Part shown: in pieces, positions 9,150-18,002 of the stretch
Position numbering within the stretch: position 1 is the first letter of the stretch
How the letters are laid out: every line of letters begins with the position of its first letter
Origin: Promicromonospora sukumoe 327MFSha3.1
GTDB taxonomy: Bacteria > Actinomycetota > Actinomycetes > Actinomycetales > Cellulomonadaceae
Direction: 5' to 3'
Assembly: GCF_000385135.1 (NCBI RefSeq)
Contig: NZ_ARQM01000001.1
Span: 1 to 64,000 of the forward strand
Length of the DNA: 64,000 bases
Program-made: the position numbers and the translations under genes
The notes under the pieces: generated by a model
What the model was told of the DNA's origin: nothing
Databases searched by the model: none
Seen by the model: only the letters and a program-made list of their open reading frames with translations

Positions 9150-11558
9150 GTGAACGAAACGCCCCGTGACCAGGGGAACGACCGCGAGGGCGACCGCCGC
9201 GGCGAGCGCAAGGGCGCCTACCGCAACGACGGCAACGGTCCGCGTCGCGACGACCGGGGCGGTGAGCGCGGTGGAGACCGGGGCCGCCGGTATGACGGCG
9301 CCCGCGGGGGCAGCGGGCCCCGGCGTGACGACGACCGGCCGCGTCGTTCGTTCGACGACCGGGGCGGCGACCGCCCACGTCGTGACGACCGCGGCGGCGA
9401 CCGTCCGTTCCGGAGCGGAGGCGACGACCGGCCGCGCCGCCCGTACGGCGAGCGCGACAACCGGGGTGGCGACCGGGACAACCGCGGGGACCGCGACTTC
9501 CGGGGCGGCCGCGACGACCGCGGCGCGCGGAACGACCGCTCGTACCGGGGCAACGACGGCGACCGTCCGCGTCGCTCGTTCGACGACCGTGCGGGCAGCG
9601 GCCCGCGCCGGGACGACGACCGGCCTCGCCGGAGCTTCGACCGGGACGATCGGCCGCAGCGTTCGTTCGACGACCGTCCGCGCCGGTCCTTCGAGGACCG
9701 CGGGGGCGACCGTCCCCGCCGCGACGAGGGCGACCGCCCGCGCCGCAGCTTCGACGACCGCGGTGGGAACCGCCCGGCACGTCGGGACGACGACCGTCCG
9801 CGCCGCTCGTTCGACGACCGGGACAACCGTGGTCCGCGTCGCGACGACGACCGCCCGCGTCGTTTGTTCGACGACCGTGGCGGCGACCGCCCGCGGCGCA
9901 ACGACGGTGACCGCCCGTTCCGCCGGAACGACGACGAGCGGCCCCGTCGCTCGTTCGACGACCGGGACAACCGTGGCCCGCGCCGCGACGACGACCGTCC
10001 GCGCCGTTCCTTCGACGACCGCGGCGACCGTCCGCGCCGTTCCTACGGCGACCGCGACGACCGGGGCGCGCGCGACGGCCGCGGCCGGGACGACCGCCCG
10101 CAGCGTTCGTTCGACGACCGTCCCCGACGTTCCTTCGAGGACCGCGGGGGCGACCGTCCCCGTCGTGACGAGGGTGACCGCTCCTCCCGGCGCAACGACG
10201 ACGACCGGCCGCGCCGCTCGTACGGCGACCGCGACGAGCGCGGTGGCGACCGCCCCCGTCGCGACGAGCGCGGTGGCGACCGCCCCCGTCGCGACGAGCG
10301 CGGTGGCGACCGTCCGCGTCGCTCGTTCGGCGACCGTGACGACCGTCCGCGCCAGGACGCGGGCGAGGAGCGCGCCCCCCGCGTTCCCGAGCCGGAGATC
10401 GCCGAGGACGCCTCGTTCAGCCAGCTCGACCGCGACGTGCGCTCGCGCCTGCGCGGCCTGAGCAAGGAGCACGCCGAGTACGTCGGGCTGCACCTGGTGA
10501 TGGCGGGCCGGCTGCTCGACGTCGACCCGGAGCGTGCCTACGAGCACACCCAGGCCGCGGTGCGCGGCGCCGGTCGTATCGACATCGTCCGCGAGGCCGC
10601 GGGCCTCGCGGCGTACCACACCAACCGGTACGCCGAGGCGCTGCGCGAGCTGCGCACGGTGCGCCGGCTGAACGGCTCCTCCGAGCACCTGCCGATCATG
10701 GCCGACGCCGAGCGCGGCCTCGGCCGTCCGGAGCGTGCCCTGGCGCTCGCCGCCTCGGAGGAGGCCGCGACGCTCGACGCCACCGGGCGCATCGAGCTTG
10801 CGATCGTGGCCAGCGGCGCCCGCTCCGACCTGGGCGAGCACGACGCCGCCCTGGCCGTGCTCGACAAGGTCTCGGCCGAGGACGCCCAGGGCGACCTCGG
10901 GCTGCGCGTGGTGCAGGCCCGCGCGGTCGCGCTCGAGGCCGCTGGCCGCGCTGACGAGGCGGCCGCGCTCCTCGCGAGCGTCGACAGCGAGGCGCTCGAG
11001 CGCGCGATCGGCGCGCAGACCCCGGACGAGGACATCACCGTGTTCGACGTCGAGGAGGACGCGGAGCTCGCCGAGCAGGAGTACGCCGCCGAGCACCCGG
11101 AGGAGTTCGCGGACGAGGGCGACTCGGACGAGGAGGGCGACGAGGACTCCGACGAGGACTCCGACGAGGACGACTCTGACGACGAGGAGTCCGGTGACTC
11201 CGCCGATTCTGGCGACTCGGCTGACTCCGGTGACTCGGCCGATTCCGCCGACTCGGCCGATTCCGCCGACTCGGCGGACTCCGCCGACTCGGCCGATTCC
11301 GCGGACTCCGCTGACTCTGCCGACTCGCCGGACGAGCCGGAGTCGGACGAGTCCGAGGACGAGGACGAGGGTGACGGCGAGTCGGAGGACGACGCGTCGG
11401 CCGCCGATGCCGGATCCTACGAGAAGGAGTCCGGCTCCGCCGAGGCCTCCGACGCCGTGATCGACATCGACGAGCCCGCCGTCACGGAGCCGACCGACAC
11501 CACCTCGACGGCGCCCGCCCAGGGTGACCGCTCCGACGTCGGGCAGGAGAAGGAGTGA
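9150..11558 (+). CDS. Large disordered Arg/Asp-repeat protein with TPR-like core and acidic tail
   Basis: 802 aa in three parts. Residues 1 to about 418 are almost only R, D, G, P, S and F, built on [12 protein letters not shown]-type units (dozens of copies), strongly basic and acidic by turns and surely disordered. Residues about 421–630 ([24 protein letters not shown] onward) form an Ala-rich helical TPR-like domain and are the only conserved-looking part. Residues about 631–802 are an acidic tail of DSDED and SAD repeats. The GTG start has GAAGGG 6 nt upstream. It overlaps the next gene (GTGA), which places it in the HAD–tlyA–nadK operon, where actinobacteria often carry a TPR-like protein. 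RG-rich regions often bind RNA, but the function here is unknown. No enzyme motif is visible. Confidence 0.85.
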   Translation: MNETPRDQGNDREGDRRGERKGAYRNDGNGPRRDDRGGERGGDRGRRYDGARGGSGPRRDDDRPRRSFDDRGGDRPRRDDRGGDRPFRSGGDDRPRRPYGERDNRGGDRDNRGDRDFRGGRDDRGARNDRSYRGNDGDRPRRSFDDRAGSGPRRDDDRPRRSFDRDDRPQRSFDDRPRRSFEDRGGDRPRRDEGDRPRRSFDDRGGNRPARRDDDRPRRSFDDRDNRGPRRDDDRPRRLFDDRGGDRPRRNDGDRPFRRNDDERPRRSFDDRDNRGPRRDDDRPRRSFDDRGDRPRRSYGDRDDRGARDGRGRDDRPQRSFDDRPRRSFEDRGGDRPRRDEGDRSSRRNDDDRPRRSYGDRDERGGDRPRRDERGGDRPRRDERGGDRPRRSFGDRDDRPRQDAGEERAPRVPEPEIAEDASFSQLDRDVRSRLRGLSKEHAEYVGLHLVMAGRLLDVDPERAYEHTQAAVRGAGRIDIVREAAGLAAYHTNRYAEALRELRTVRRLNGSSEHLPIMADAERGLGRPERALALAASEEAATLDATGRIELAIVASGARSDLGEHDAALAVLDKVSAEDAQGDLGLRVVQARAVALEAAGRADEAAALLASVDSEALERAIGAQTPDEDITVFDVEEDAELAEQEYAAEHPEEFADEGDSDEEGDEDSDEDSDEDDSDDEESGDSADSGDSADSGDSADSADSADSADSADSADSADSADSADSADSPDEPESDESEDEDEGDGESEDDASAADAGSYEKESGSAEASDAVIDIDEPAVTEPTDTTSTAPAQGDRSDVGQEKE
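10231..10320 (+). repeat. Three tandem 30-bp repeats inside the disordered-protein gene
   Basis: Three copies of a 30-bp unit encode [10 protein letters not shown]. The first two are identical and the third differs at two positions. Elsewhere in the gene, 9656–9737 and 10099–10174 are a near-identical pair ([26 protein letters not shown]). Such identity at the DNA level implies recent duplication. Confidence 0.9.
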
Positions 11559-12562
11559 CGGCGAACGCCGGCCTGCTGGCGAGCGACGCCCCGCTCGCCG
11601 CGGCCTACGACCTCGCGCTCGTCGACCTGGACGGCGTGGCGTACAAGGGGCACCTGCCGATCGAGCACGCGTCGGCGAGCCTGGCCGCGGCGCGGTCGGG
11701 CGGCATGCGGCTGCTGTTCGTGACGAACAACGCCTCGCGGGAGCCGGAGGACGTCGCGGGCCAGCTCACGGGCCTCGACATCCCGACGAACCCGGACGAG
11801 GTGATGACCGCGGCGCAGGCCTGCGCCGCGCTGCTCACCACGCGGCTCGACGCGGGCGCGAAGGTGCTCGTCGTCGGCGGCAAGGGCCTGGTCACCGCGG
11901 TGCGGTCGGCTGGCTTCACCGTGGTGGAGTCGGCGGACGACGACCCGGACGCCGTCGCGCAGGGGTACACCCCCGAGCTGGGCTGGACCCAGCTCGCCGA
12001 GGCGGCGTACGCGGTGAGCCGGGGCGCCTGGCACGTGGCGAGCAACCTGGACCTGTCGCTGCCGACGGCGCGTGGGTTCGCGCCGGGGAACGGTGCCCTC
12101 GTGGGCGCCGTCGTGGCCGCGACGGGAGTCACGCCGGACAGCGCCGGCAAGCCGTCGCCCACGATGTACCGGCTCGCCGTCGAGCGGGCCCGCGCGAGCC
12201 GGCCGCTGGTGATCGGGGACCGGCTCGACACGGATCTCGCGGGCGCACGCGGCGGCGGGTACCCGGGGCTGCACGTGCTCACGGGCGTGTCGACGGCGCG
12301 GGACGCCGTGCTGGCCGTGCCGGGGGAGCGCCCGTCGTTCCTGGGCGCCGACCTCCGGGCGCTGCTGGAGCCGCACCAGGTTCCCGTCCTCGCGGACGGC
12401 TGGTACGTGTCCGGCGGCGCGGCGGCGCGGGTGTCGGACGGCGAGCTCCGGCTCGACGGCGCCGGCATCGACCTGGTCCGCGCCGCGTGCGCCGCGACCT
12501 GGGCCGCGGTGGATGCGGGCGAACGGGTGGACGAGAAGACGATCCCGGACCTGCCGGTGTGA
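11555..12562 (+). CDS. HAD-superfamily (NagD-like, subclass IIA) phosphatase
   Basis: 335 aa with all HAD motifs. Motif I is [11 protein letters not shown], with nucleophile D24 and acid/base D26. Motif II is FVTNNAS, the motif III lysine is in GKPSP, and motif IV is [10 protein letters not shown]. The insertion between motifs II and III is the C2A cap of NagD/AraL/pyridoxal-phosphatase types. Family members dephosphorylate small sugar or nucleotide phosphates, and the substrate here is not readable. The GTG overlaps the previous stop (GTGA), so the two genes are translationally coupled. The last 60 residues ([21 protein letters not shown]) are an extension seen in actinobacterial members of this operon. 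Confidence 0.88.
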   Translation: MTANAGLLASDAPLAAAYDLALVDLDGVAYKGHLPIEHASASLAAARSGGMRLLFVTNNASREPEDVAGQLTGLDIPTNPDEVMTAAQACAALLTTRLDAGAKVLVVGGKGLVTAVRSAGFTVVESADDDPDAVAQGYTPELGWTQLAEAAYAVSRGAWHVASNLDLSLPTARGFAPGNGALVGAVVAATGVTPDSAGKPSPTMYRLAVERARASRPLVIGDRLDTDLAGARGGGYPGLHVLTGVSTARDAVLAVPGERPSFLGADLRALLEPHQVPVLADGWYVSGGAAARVSDGELRLDGAGIDLVRAACAATWAAVDAGERVDEKTIPDLPV

Positions 12563-12565
12563 GAG

Positions 12566-12636
12566 GTGCGCTTCCACCCAGTCATTGCGCCCGGAACCGA
12601 CGTGTTTCCGGGCGCAATGACTGGGTGGAAGCGCAC
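12566..12636. terminator. 31-bp perfect hairpin after the HAD gene
   Basis: Arms 12566–12596 and 12606–12636 pair perfectly over 31 bp with a 9-nt loop. It starts 3 bp past the HAD stop. This is far longer than a usual intrinsic terminator stem and there is no T tract. Its sequence is not related to the hairpins at 8983 and 26403. It should separate the HAD transcript from tlyA-nadK-recN. Confidence 0.75.
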
Positions 12637-12814
12637 TTCGGCGATCCCCACAGAATTCTCCCGGGTTCTGTCGGGGGCGACGGGTACCGTGTCATGCAGC
12701 ACGCCGACCGGCCCGCGGCGGCGGACGGCTGACAGCAGCGACGGTCGAGAGCAGAGGCGGCCGACAGCACGGACGAGCGCAGTACGGACGAGCACAGTGG
12801 AGCGTTGACGCACG

Positions 12815-12991
12815 ATGGACGAGTTCTACGAGACCGAGGAACCCGCGACCGGCCAGGCCGATCCCGAGGCGGGCGTCCGGCGCGCGCTCGACACGCTCGA
12901 CGGCCTCGACGAGCTGCCCCCGGCCGAGCACGTCGCCCGGTTCGAGGCGGTCCACGACGCCCTGCGGGCGCACCTGAGCGGTGACGCCTGA
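12815..12991 (+). CDS. 58-aa conserved-context small protein
   Basis: The ATG opens MDEFYETEEPATGQADPEAG, and the frame closes after 58 codons at TGA 12989–12991, three bases before tlyA. The sequence is acidic in its first 20 residues and then helical (VRRALDTLDGLDEL, HVARFEAVHDALRAHLSG). Codon use has the same high third-position GC as its neighbours, and a short acidic protein upstream of tlyA is common in actinobacteria as I recall. No recognised domain. It could act with TlyA, but that is only inferred from position. I see no strong ribosome site. 12637–12814 may carry the promoter. Confidence 0.6.
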   Translation: MDEFYETEEPATGQADPEAGVRRALDTLDGLDELPPAEHVARFEAVHDALRAHLSGDA

Positions 12992-12993
12992 CG

Positions 12994-13977
12994 GTGGCGA
13001 CGATGACAGCGAGCACGCGCGTGGACGCGGAGCTGGTCCGGCGTGGGCTGGCCCGGTCGCGTCGGCATGCCGCGGAGCTCGTGGCGGCCGGCCGGATCTC
13101 GGTGGCCGGCCGGGTGGTGGTCAAGCCGTCCGCGTCGGTGTCCGACGGCGCCGAGGTGACCGTCGCGCCCGGACCCGACCCCGAGCACGACTTCGCGTCG
13201 CGCGCCGCCTGGAAGCTGGCGGGCGCGCTCGACGCGCTGGCCCGGGTCCCGGGCGCACCCGTGGTCGAGGGCGCGTTCTGCGCCGACCTCGGCGCGTCGA
13301 CCGGCGGGTTCACCGACGTGCTGCTGCGTCGCGGGGCCGCCCACGTGGTCGCTGTCGACGTGGGCCACGACCAGATCGTGCCCGCGCTGCGCGGCGACGA
13401 CCGGGTGACCGTGGTCGAGGGCTTCAACGTGCGCGACCTGACCCCGGGCGACCTCGCGCAGTGCCCGGACCTCGTGGTCGCCGACCTGTCCTTCATCTCC
13501 CTGACCGTGGTGCTGCCCGCCGTCGCGGGCGTGCTGCGCCCGGGCGCGCAGGCGCTGCTGATGGTCAAGCCGCAGTTCGAGGTCGGCCGCGAGCGCCTGG
13601 GCAGCGGCGGCGTGGTCCGTGACCCGGCGCTGCACGTCGAGGCCGTGACCACGGTGCTGCGTGCCGCCGACGGCCTCGGTCTGCGGGCCCGCGCGGTGGT
13701 GCCGAGCCCGCTGCCGGGCCCGAGCGGCAACCGGGAGTTCTTCGTCTGGCTCGCCGTCGATCCCGTGGCCTGGGCGGACGAGCACGACCTGGCCCTGGTG
13801 GCCGCCGCCGAGACGGCGGTGGCCTGGGACCCCGCGCCGGGTGAGCCCGCCGGGCGGCCCGGCCGCCCGCCCGAGCCGCCGGCCGTCGTCGTGCACGGTG
13901 GGGAAGAGGCCGAACCAGGGCCGGTATCCGAGAAGACGCAGCAGCACACCGACGAGCAGAAGGAGCCCAGCCCGTGA
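12994..13977 (+). CDS. tlyA: TlyA family rRNA 2'-O-methyltransferase
   Basis: 327 aa. An N-terminal S4 RNA-binding domain (residues about 8–65, VDAELVRRGLARSRRHAAEL) is followed by a Rossmann methyltransferase domain with the SAM loop ADLGASTGGFTDVLL (about 99–113), VVADLSFISL and LLMVKPQFEVGRE. Characterised TlyA enzymes methylate 16S C1409 and 23S C1920, which confers capreomycin and viomycin sensitivity. The 'hemolysin' label is historical. The GTG at 12994 is used here, and an in-frame ATG at 13003 is equally possible. The Pro/Glu-rich C-terminal tail (about 285–327) is an extension beyond the fold. The stop overlaps the nadK GTG by 4 bases. Confidence 0.92.
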   Translation: MATMTASTRVDAELVRRGLARSRRHAAELVAAGRISVAGRVVVKPSASVSDGAEVTVAPGPDPEHDFASRAAWKLAGALDALARVPGAPVVEGAFCADLGASTGGFTDVLLRRGAAHVVAVDVGHDQIVPALRGDDRVTVVEGFNVRDLTPGDLAQCPDLVVADLSFISLTVVLPAVAGVLRPGAQALLMVKPQFEVGRERLGSGGVVRDPALHVEAVTTVLRAADGLGLRARAVVPSPLPGPSGNREFFVWLAVDPVAWADEHDLALVAAAETAVAWDPAPGEPAGRPGRPPEPPAVVVHGGEEAEPGPVSEKTQQHTDEQKEPSP

Positions 13978-14921
13978 CCCGGCGAGTGCTCATCGTGACC
14001 CATGGCGGCCGCCCTCAGGCGGTCGCGGCGCTGGCGGAGGCCCTGCGCGAGCTGAAGGCCGCGGGCTTCGAGTACACGCTGCACGACGACGCGCTCGCCG
14101 AGGAGTTCGGCGACCACATGGCGGCCAAGCGCGTCGCCGAGGGCGTGCACAACGCCGAGGCCGTGATGGTGCTCGGGGGCGACGGCACGATCCTGCGTGC
14201 CGCGGAGCTGACGCGGGGCACCGACGTGCCGCTGCTGGGCGTGAACCTGGGGCACGTGGGCTTCCTCGCGGAGTCCGAGCGGGAGGACCTGCGCGCCGCC
14301 GTCCAGCGGCTCGTGGCGCACGACTACGACGTGGAGGAGCGCGCCACGGTCGACGTCACGGTGCACCTGCCCGGCACGGCGGAGCCCGTGGTCGGCTGGG
14401 CGCTGAACGAGGCGACAGTGGAGAAGGCGTCGCGCGACCGCATGCTGGAGGTCGCGATCGGGGTGGACGGCCGCCCGCTCCTGTCGTTCGGCTGCGACGG
14501 CGTGGTGATGTCCACCGCCACGGGTTCGACGGCGCACGCGTTCTCGGGCGGCGGCCCCGTCATCTGGCCCGACGTCGACGCCGTGCTCATGGTGCCGCTG
14601 TCCGCGCACGCTCTGTTCGCGCGGCCGCTGGTCATCGGCCCGAAGTCGCGCTACACGGTCGACGTGCTGCCGCAGTCGACGGTCGAGGGCGTGCTGACCT
14701 GTGACGGGCGCCGGGAGATCCGGCTGCCCCGCGGTTCTCGCGTCGTGGTGCGTCAGGGGGGTACGGTGCGCCTCGCACGGCTGTCGAACGCGCCGTTCGC
14801 GGACCGCCTCGTGTCGAAGTTCAACCTGCCCGTGTCGGGCTGGCGGGACCGTGTCGGGTCGGGGCACGTCGAGGCGCAAGATGTACCTTCTGACCCAGCC
14901 GACACCACACCAGAGACCTAA
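13974..14921 (+). CDS. nadK: NAD kinase
   Basis: Phosphorylates NAD to NADP with ATP or polyphosphate, 315 aa. The catalytic GGDGT motif is at 68–72. The NAD-binding stretches NLGHVGFLAE, WALNEATVEK and STATGSTAHAFSGGGP follow in the family order. The GTG overlaps the tlyA stop, and recN starts 8 bp downstream, so tlyA-nadK-recN are read as one operon, an order kept across actinobacteria. The last 20 or so residues (EAQDVPSDPADTTPET) are a low-complexity tail. Confidence 0.96.
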   Translation: MTRRVLIVTHGGRPQAVAALAEALRELKAAGFEYTLHDDALAEEFGDHMAAKRVAEGVHNAEAVMVLGGDGTILRAAELTRGTDVPLLGVNLGHVGFLAESEREDLRAAVQRLVAHDYDVEERATVDVTVHLPGTAEPVVGWALNEATVEKASRDRMLEVAIGVDGRPLLSFGCDGVVMSTATGSTAHAFSGGGPVIWPDVDAVLMVPLSAHALFARPLVIGPKSRYTVDVLPQSTVEGVLTCDGRREIRLPRGSRVVVRQGGTVRLARLSNAPFADRLVSKFNLPVSGWRDRVGSGHVEAQDVPSDPADTTPET

Positions 14922-14929
14922 GGAGTCAG

Positions 14930-16684
14930 GTGCTCGAGGAGATCGCTATCGAGAACCTGGGCGTCATCCGCTCGGCCCGGGTACCCCTGTCGGACGGCCT
15001 GACCGTCATCACGGGCGAGACGGGCGCGGGCAAGACGATGGTGCTCACGGGGCTGAACCTGCTCATGGGCGCCAAGGCCGACCCGCAGTCGGTGCGCCCG
15101 GGGGCGTCGTCGGCCGCGGTGGAGGGGCGGGTGCGCGTCTCCGGGCGCGACGCCGTGCTGGGCCGGGTCGACGAGGCGGGCGGCGAGGTGGAGGACGACG
15201 GCACCGTCGTGATCCTGCGCACCATCGCCGACGGCCGCTCGCGGGCCCACCTTGGCGGCCGCGCCGTGCCGCAGGGCGTGCTCGCGGAGATCGCGGAAGA
15301 CCTGTTCACCGTGCACGGGCAGGCCGACCAGCTCCGGCTGCGCACGGCGGCCAAGCAGCGCGACGCGCTCGACACGTTCGTGGGCCCCGCGCACCAGCGC
15401 GTGCTCGCCGCCTACCGCACCGCGTGGAGCGAGCGGGGCGGCCTGCTCACCGAGATCGCGGACCTGGAGGCGCGCGGCGCCGAGCGGGCCCGCGAGGTGG
15501 AGCTGCTGCGCATCGGCCTGGAGGAGATCGAGCGCGTCGACCCGCAGACGGGCGAGGACGCCGAGCTGCAGGCCCTGATCGAGCGCCTGTCGAACGCGGA
15601 GGGCCTGCGCACGGCCGCGACCGAGGCCCACGAGGCCGTCGCGGGCGAGGACGCCGACGGCGCGCGCGAGAACGCGATCGCCCTGGTGGAGCGGGCGCGC
15701 CGCGCGCTCGACGCCGCGGCGCACTCCGACGCCGCGCTCGGCGTCCTGGCCACCCGGTTCGCCGAGGTGGGCTACCTCCTGTCGGACGTGGCGACCGACG
15801 TCGCCGCCTACGTCGACGACCTGCAGGCCGACCCCGCCGGGCTGGAGACGGCGCACAACCGCATGGCGGAGCTGAACGCCCTGACCCGCTCCTACGGCGA
15901 GACCATCGACGAGGTGCTGCAGTGGGCCAGCGACGCGGGCCTGCGCCTGCTCGACCTGGACGACGGCGGCGACCGCCTCACCTCGATGCGTGCCCGCGTG
16001 GCGGAGCTGGACGGCGAGCTGAACCGGCTGGCGGAGATCCTCACGGCCGAGCGCACGCGCGGCGCGTCCGACCTGGCCACGGCCGTGACGAACGAGCTGC
16101 ACGGGCTCGCGATGGGCGGCGCCCACCTGGTCGTCACGGTGGACCGGCTGGACCAGCCCGGACCGTTCGGCGCCGACCAGGTCACGTTCCTGCTGGTGCC
16201 GCACCCCGGCGCCCCGGAGCGGCCGCTCGGCAAGGGCGCGTCCGGCGGTGAGCTCTCCCGCGTGATGCTCGCGCTCGAGGTCGCCCTGGCGACGTCGGGC
16301 GGCGCGGCCGCGGCGCGGACGGCGGAGACCCCGCGCAGCACCTTCGTCTTCGACGAGGTCGACGCCGGCGTCGGCGGCCGGGCCGCGGTCGAGGTGGGCC
16401 GCCGGCTGGCCCAGCTCGGGCGGAGCACCCAGGTGGTCGTCGTGACCCACCTGGCGCAGGTCGCCGCGTTCGCGGACGCCCACCTCGTGGTCACCAAGAG
16501 CTCGGACGGCGAGGCCGGTGCGAGCGACGGCGACGACGGGATGATCACGGTCACGGGTGTGCGCGAGGTCACCGCGGACGCACGCGTCCGTGAGCTCGCC
16601 CGCATGCTGTCCGGCCAGGACGACTCGGAGACGGCGCGTACCCACGCGCTGGAGCTCCTGGAGTCCTCGGTCGTGGGACGATAG
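14930..16684 (+). CDS. recN: DNA repair protein RecN
   Basis: SMC-like ATPase of double-strand break repair, 584 aa (family about 555–590). Walker A GETGAGKT is at 29–36 in an N-terminal half-ATPase. A long Ala/Glu/Arg-rich coiled-coil region follows (about 150–400). The C-terminal half has the signature KGASGGELSRVMLALE, Walker B TFVFDEVDAGVGG and the VVTHLAQVAAFAD switch region. AAGGAGT lies just before the GTG start. Most of a 30-residue loop near 500 (SDGEAGASDGDDG) is a local insertion. Confidence 0.96.
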   Translation: MLEEIAIENLGVIRSARVPLSDGLTVITGETGAGKTMVLTGLNLLMGAKADPQSVRPGASSAAVEGRVRVSGRDAVLGRVDEAGGEVEDDGTVVILRTIADGRSRAHLGGRAVPQGVLAEIAEDLFTVHGQADQLRLRTAAKQRDALDTFVGPAHQRVLAAYRTAWSERGGLLTEIADLEARGAERAREVELLRIGLEEIERVDPQTGEDAELQALIERLSNAEGLRTAATEAHEAVAGEDADGARENAIALVERARRALDAAAHSDAALGVLATRFAEVGYLLSDVATDVAAYVDDLQADPAGLETAHNRMAELNALTRSYGETIDEVLQWASDAGLRLLDLDDGGDRLTSMRARVAELDGELNRLAEILTAERTRGASDLATAVTNELHGLAMGGAHLVVTVDRLDQPGPFGADQVTFLLVPHPGAPERPLGKGASGGELSRVMLALEVALATSGGAAAARTAETPRSTFVFDEVDAGVGGRAAVEVGRRLAQLGRSTQVVVVTHLAQVAAFADAHLVVTKSSDGEAGASDGDDGMITVTGVREVTADARVRELARMLSGQDDSETARTHALELLESSVVGR

Positions 16685-16689
16685 AGCGG

Positions 16690-17913
16690 ATGAAGCTGAT
16701 CTCCCGACCCGAGAAGCGCGCCGACAAGAGCGCCGCGAAGAGTGCACCGGACCTCGCTCCGGTGCTGCCGCAGGCCGTGGCGCACGGCCCCGCCCGGATC
16801 GGAGCTCGCACCAAGGAGCTCACGTCCCGGCTGAACCACGGCGACGTCGCCGTGATCGACCACGTCGACATCGACCGCGTCGCCGCCGACGCGCTGGTCT
16901 CCGCGGCCCCGGTGGCCGTCCTGAACGCCGCGCCGTCCACGTCCGGGCGGTACCCGAACACGGGTCCCGAGATCCTGGTCGAGGCCGGCATCGTCCTCGT
17001 GGACGACCTCGGCCCGTCGGTCATGGCCATCGACGAGCACGCCGAGGTCGAGATCGTGGGCGGCGAGATCGTCGTGGGCGGCGAGGTCGTGGCCACGGGC
17101 ACGCACCAGACGCCGCGCACGGTCGCCGCGAACATGGCCGCCGCCCGTGAGGGGCTGTCGGCCGAGATCGAGCGGTTCGCCGAGAACACCATGACCTACC
17201 TGCGTCGCGAGCGGGACCTCCTGCTCGACGGCGTGGGCGTGCCCGACATCCGGACCGACATCGACGGCCGGCACGTGCTGATCGTCGTGCGCGGGTACCA
17301 CTACCGGGAGGACCTGGCGCAGCTGCGGTCCTACATCCGCGAGAACCGGCCGGTCCTCATCGGTGTGGACGGTGGCGCGGACGCGATCATCGATGCGGGC
17401 TGGCAGCCCGACATGATCGTGGGCGACATGGACTCCGTCTCCGACCGGGCCCTGGCCTGCGGCGCGGAGATCGTGGTGCACGCCTACCGCGACGGCAAGG
17501 CGCCCGGGCTGGAGCGCGTCAAGGCGCTCGGCGTGGAGCCCGTCGTCTTCCCCGCCACGGGGACCAGCGAGGACATCACGATGCTGCTGGCCGACGACAA
17601 GGGCGCCGAGCTCATCGTCGCCGTCGGCACGCACGCCACCCTCGTGGAGTTCCTGGACAAGGGGCGCTCGGGCATGGCCTCGACCTTCCTGACGCGGCTC
17701 CGCGTGGGCGGCAAGCTCGTGGACGCCAAGGGCGTGTCCCGGCTGTACCGCACGCGGATCTCGAACACCCAGCTCACGCTGCTGTCGGGAGCAGGTGTCG
17801 CGGCGGTGCTCGCGGCCCTCGCCTCGACCTCGGCCGGGCAGACCTTCTTCGGCCTGATCGGGGCACGGTTCGACGACGTGGTGTCCTGGATCGGTACCCT
17901 GTTCGGCGGCTGA
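16690..17913 (+). CDS. steA: SteA, septation-linked membrane protein
   Basis: 407 aa. The centre (about 195–330, IVVRGYHYREDLAQLRSYI, IGVDGGADAIIDAGWQPDMIVGDMDSVSD) resembles thiamine-pyrophosphokinase-type folds, where actinobacterial SteA belongs. The catalytic context of true TPK is not complete. A hydrophobic segment near 360–385 (LTLLSGAGVAAVLAALAST) should anchor it in the membrane. In Corynebacterium glutamicum SteA and SteB work together at the septum in cell separation. The steB homologue follows here after 89 bp, which supports the name. The start is 5 bp after recN. Confidence 0.82.
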   Translation: MKLISRPEKRADKSAAKSAPDLAPVLPQAVAHGPARIGARTKELTSRLNHGDVAVIDHVDIDRVAADALVSAAPVAVLNAAPSTSGRYPNTGPEILVEAGIVLVDDLGPSVMAIDEHAEVEIVGGEIVVGGEVVATGTHQTPRTVAANMAAAREGLSAEIERFAENTMTYLRRERDLLLDGVGVPDIRTDIDGRHVLIVVRGYHYREDLAQLRSYIRENRPVLIGVDGGADAIIDAGWQPDMIVGDMDSVSDRALACGAEIVVHAYRDGKAPGLERVKALGVEPVVFPATGTSEDITMLLADDKGAELIVAVGTHATLVEFLDKGRSGMASTFLTRLRVGGKLVDAKGVSRLYRTRISNTQLTLLSGAGVAAVLAALASTSAGQTFFGLIGARFDDVVSWIGTLFGG

Positions 17914-18002
17914 CCTGCCGGGATGCTCTCCCGCACGCCACACCGCCCCGACCTGACGCCGGGCTGACCCGCCCGGAACATGCTTAAGGACTTCTCCCTA
18001 CC

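Noticed and set aside
9240-10370. Regular DNA repeats that might suggest a CRISPR array
   Set aside because: Units are in frame, of varying length, coding, and have no unique spacers of constant size.
9075-11096. Minus-strand and third-frame repeat proteins opposite the disordered-protein gene
   Set aside because: They are mirror readings of the same DNA repeats. Only the plus frame from 9150 has a ribosome site, a non-repeat core domain and operon coupling.
12994-13977. Calling TlyA a hemolysin
   Set aside because: S4 plus methyltransferase domains show an rRNA methylase; the toxin name is historical.
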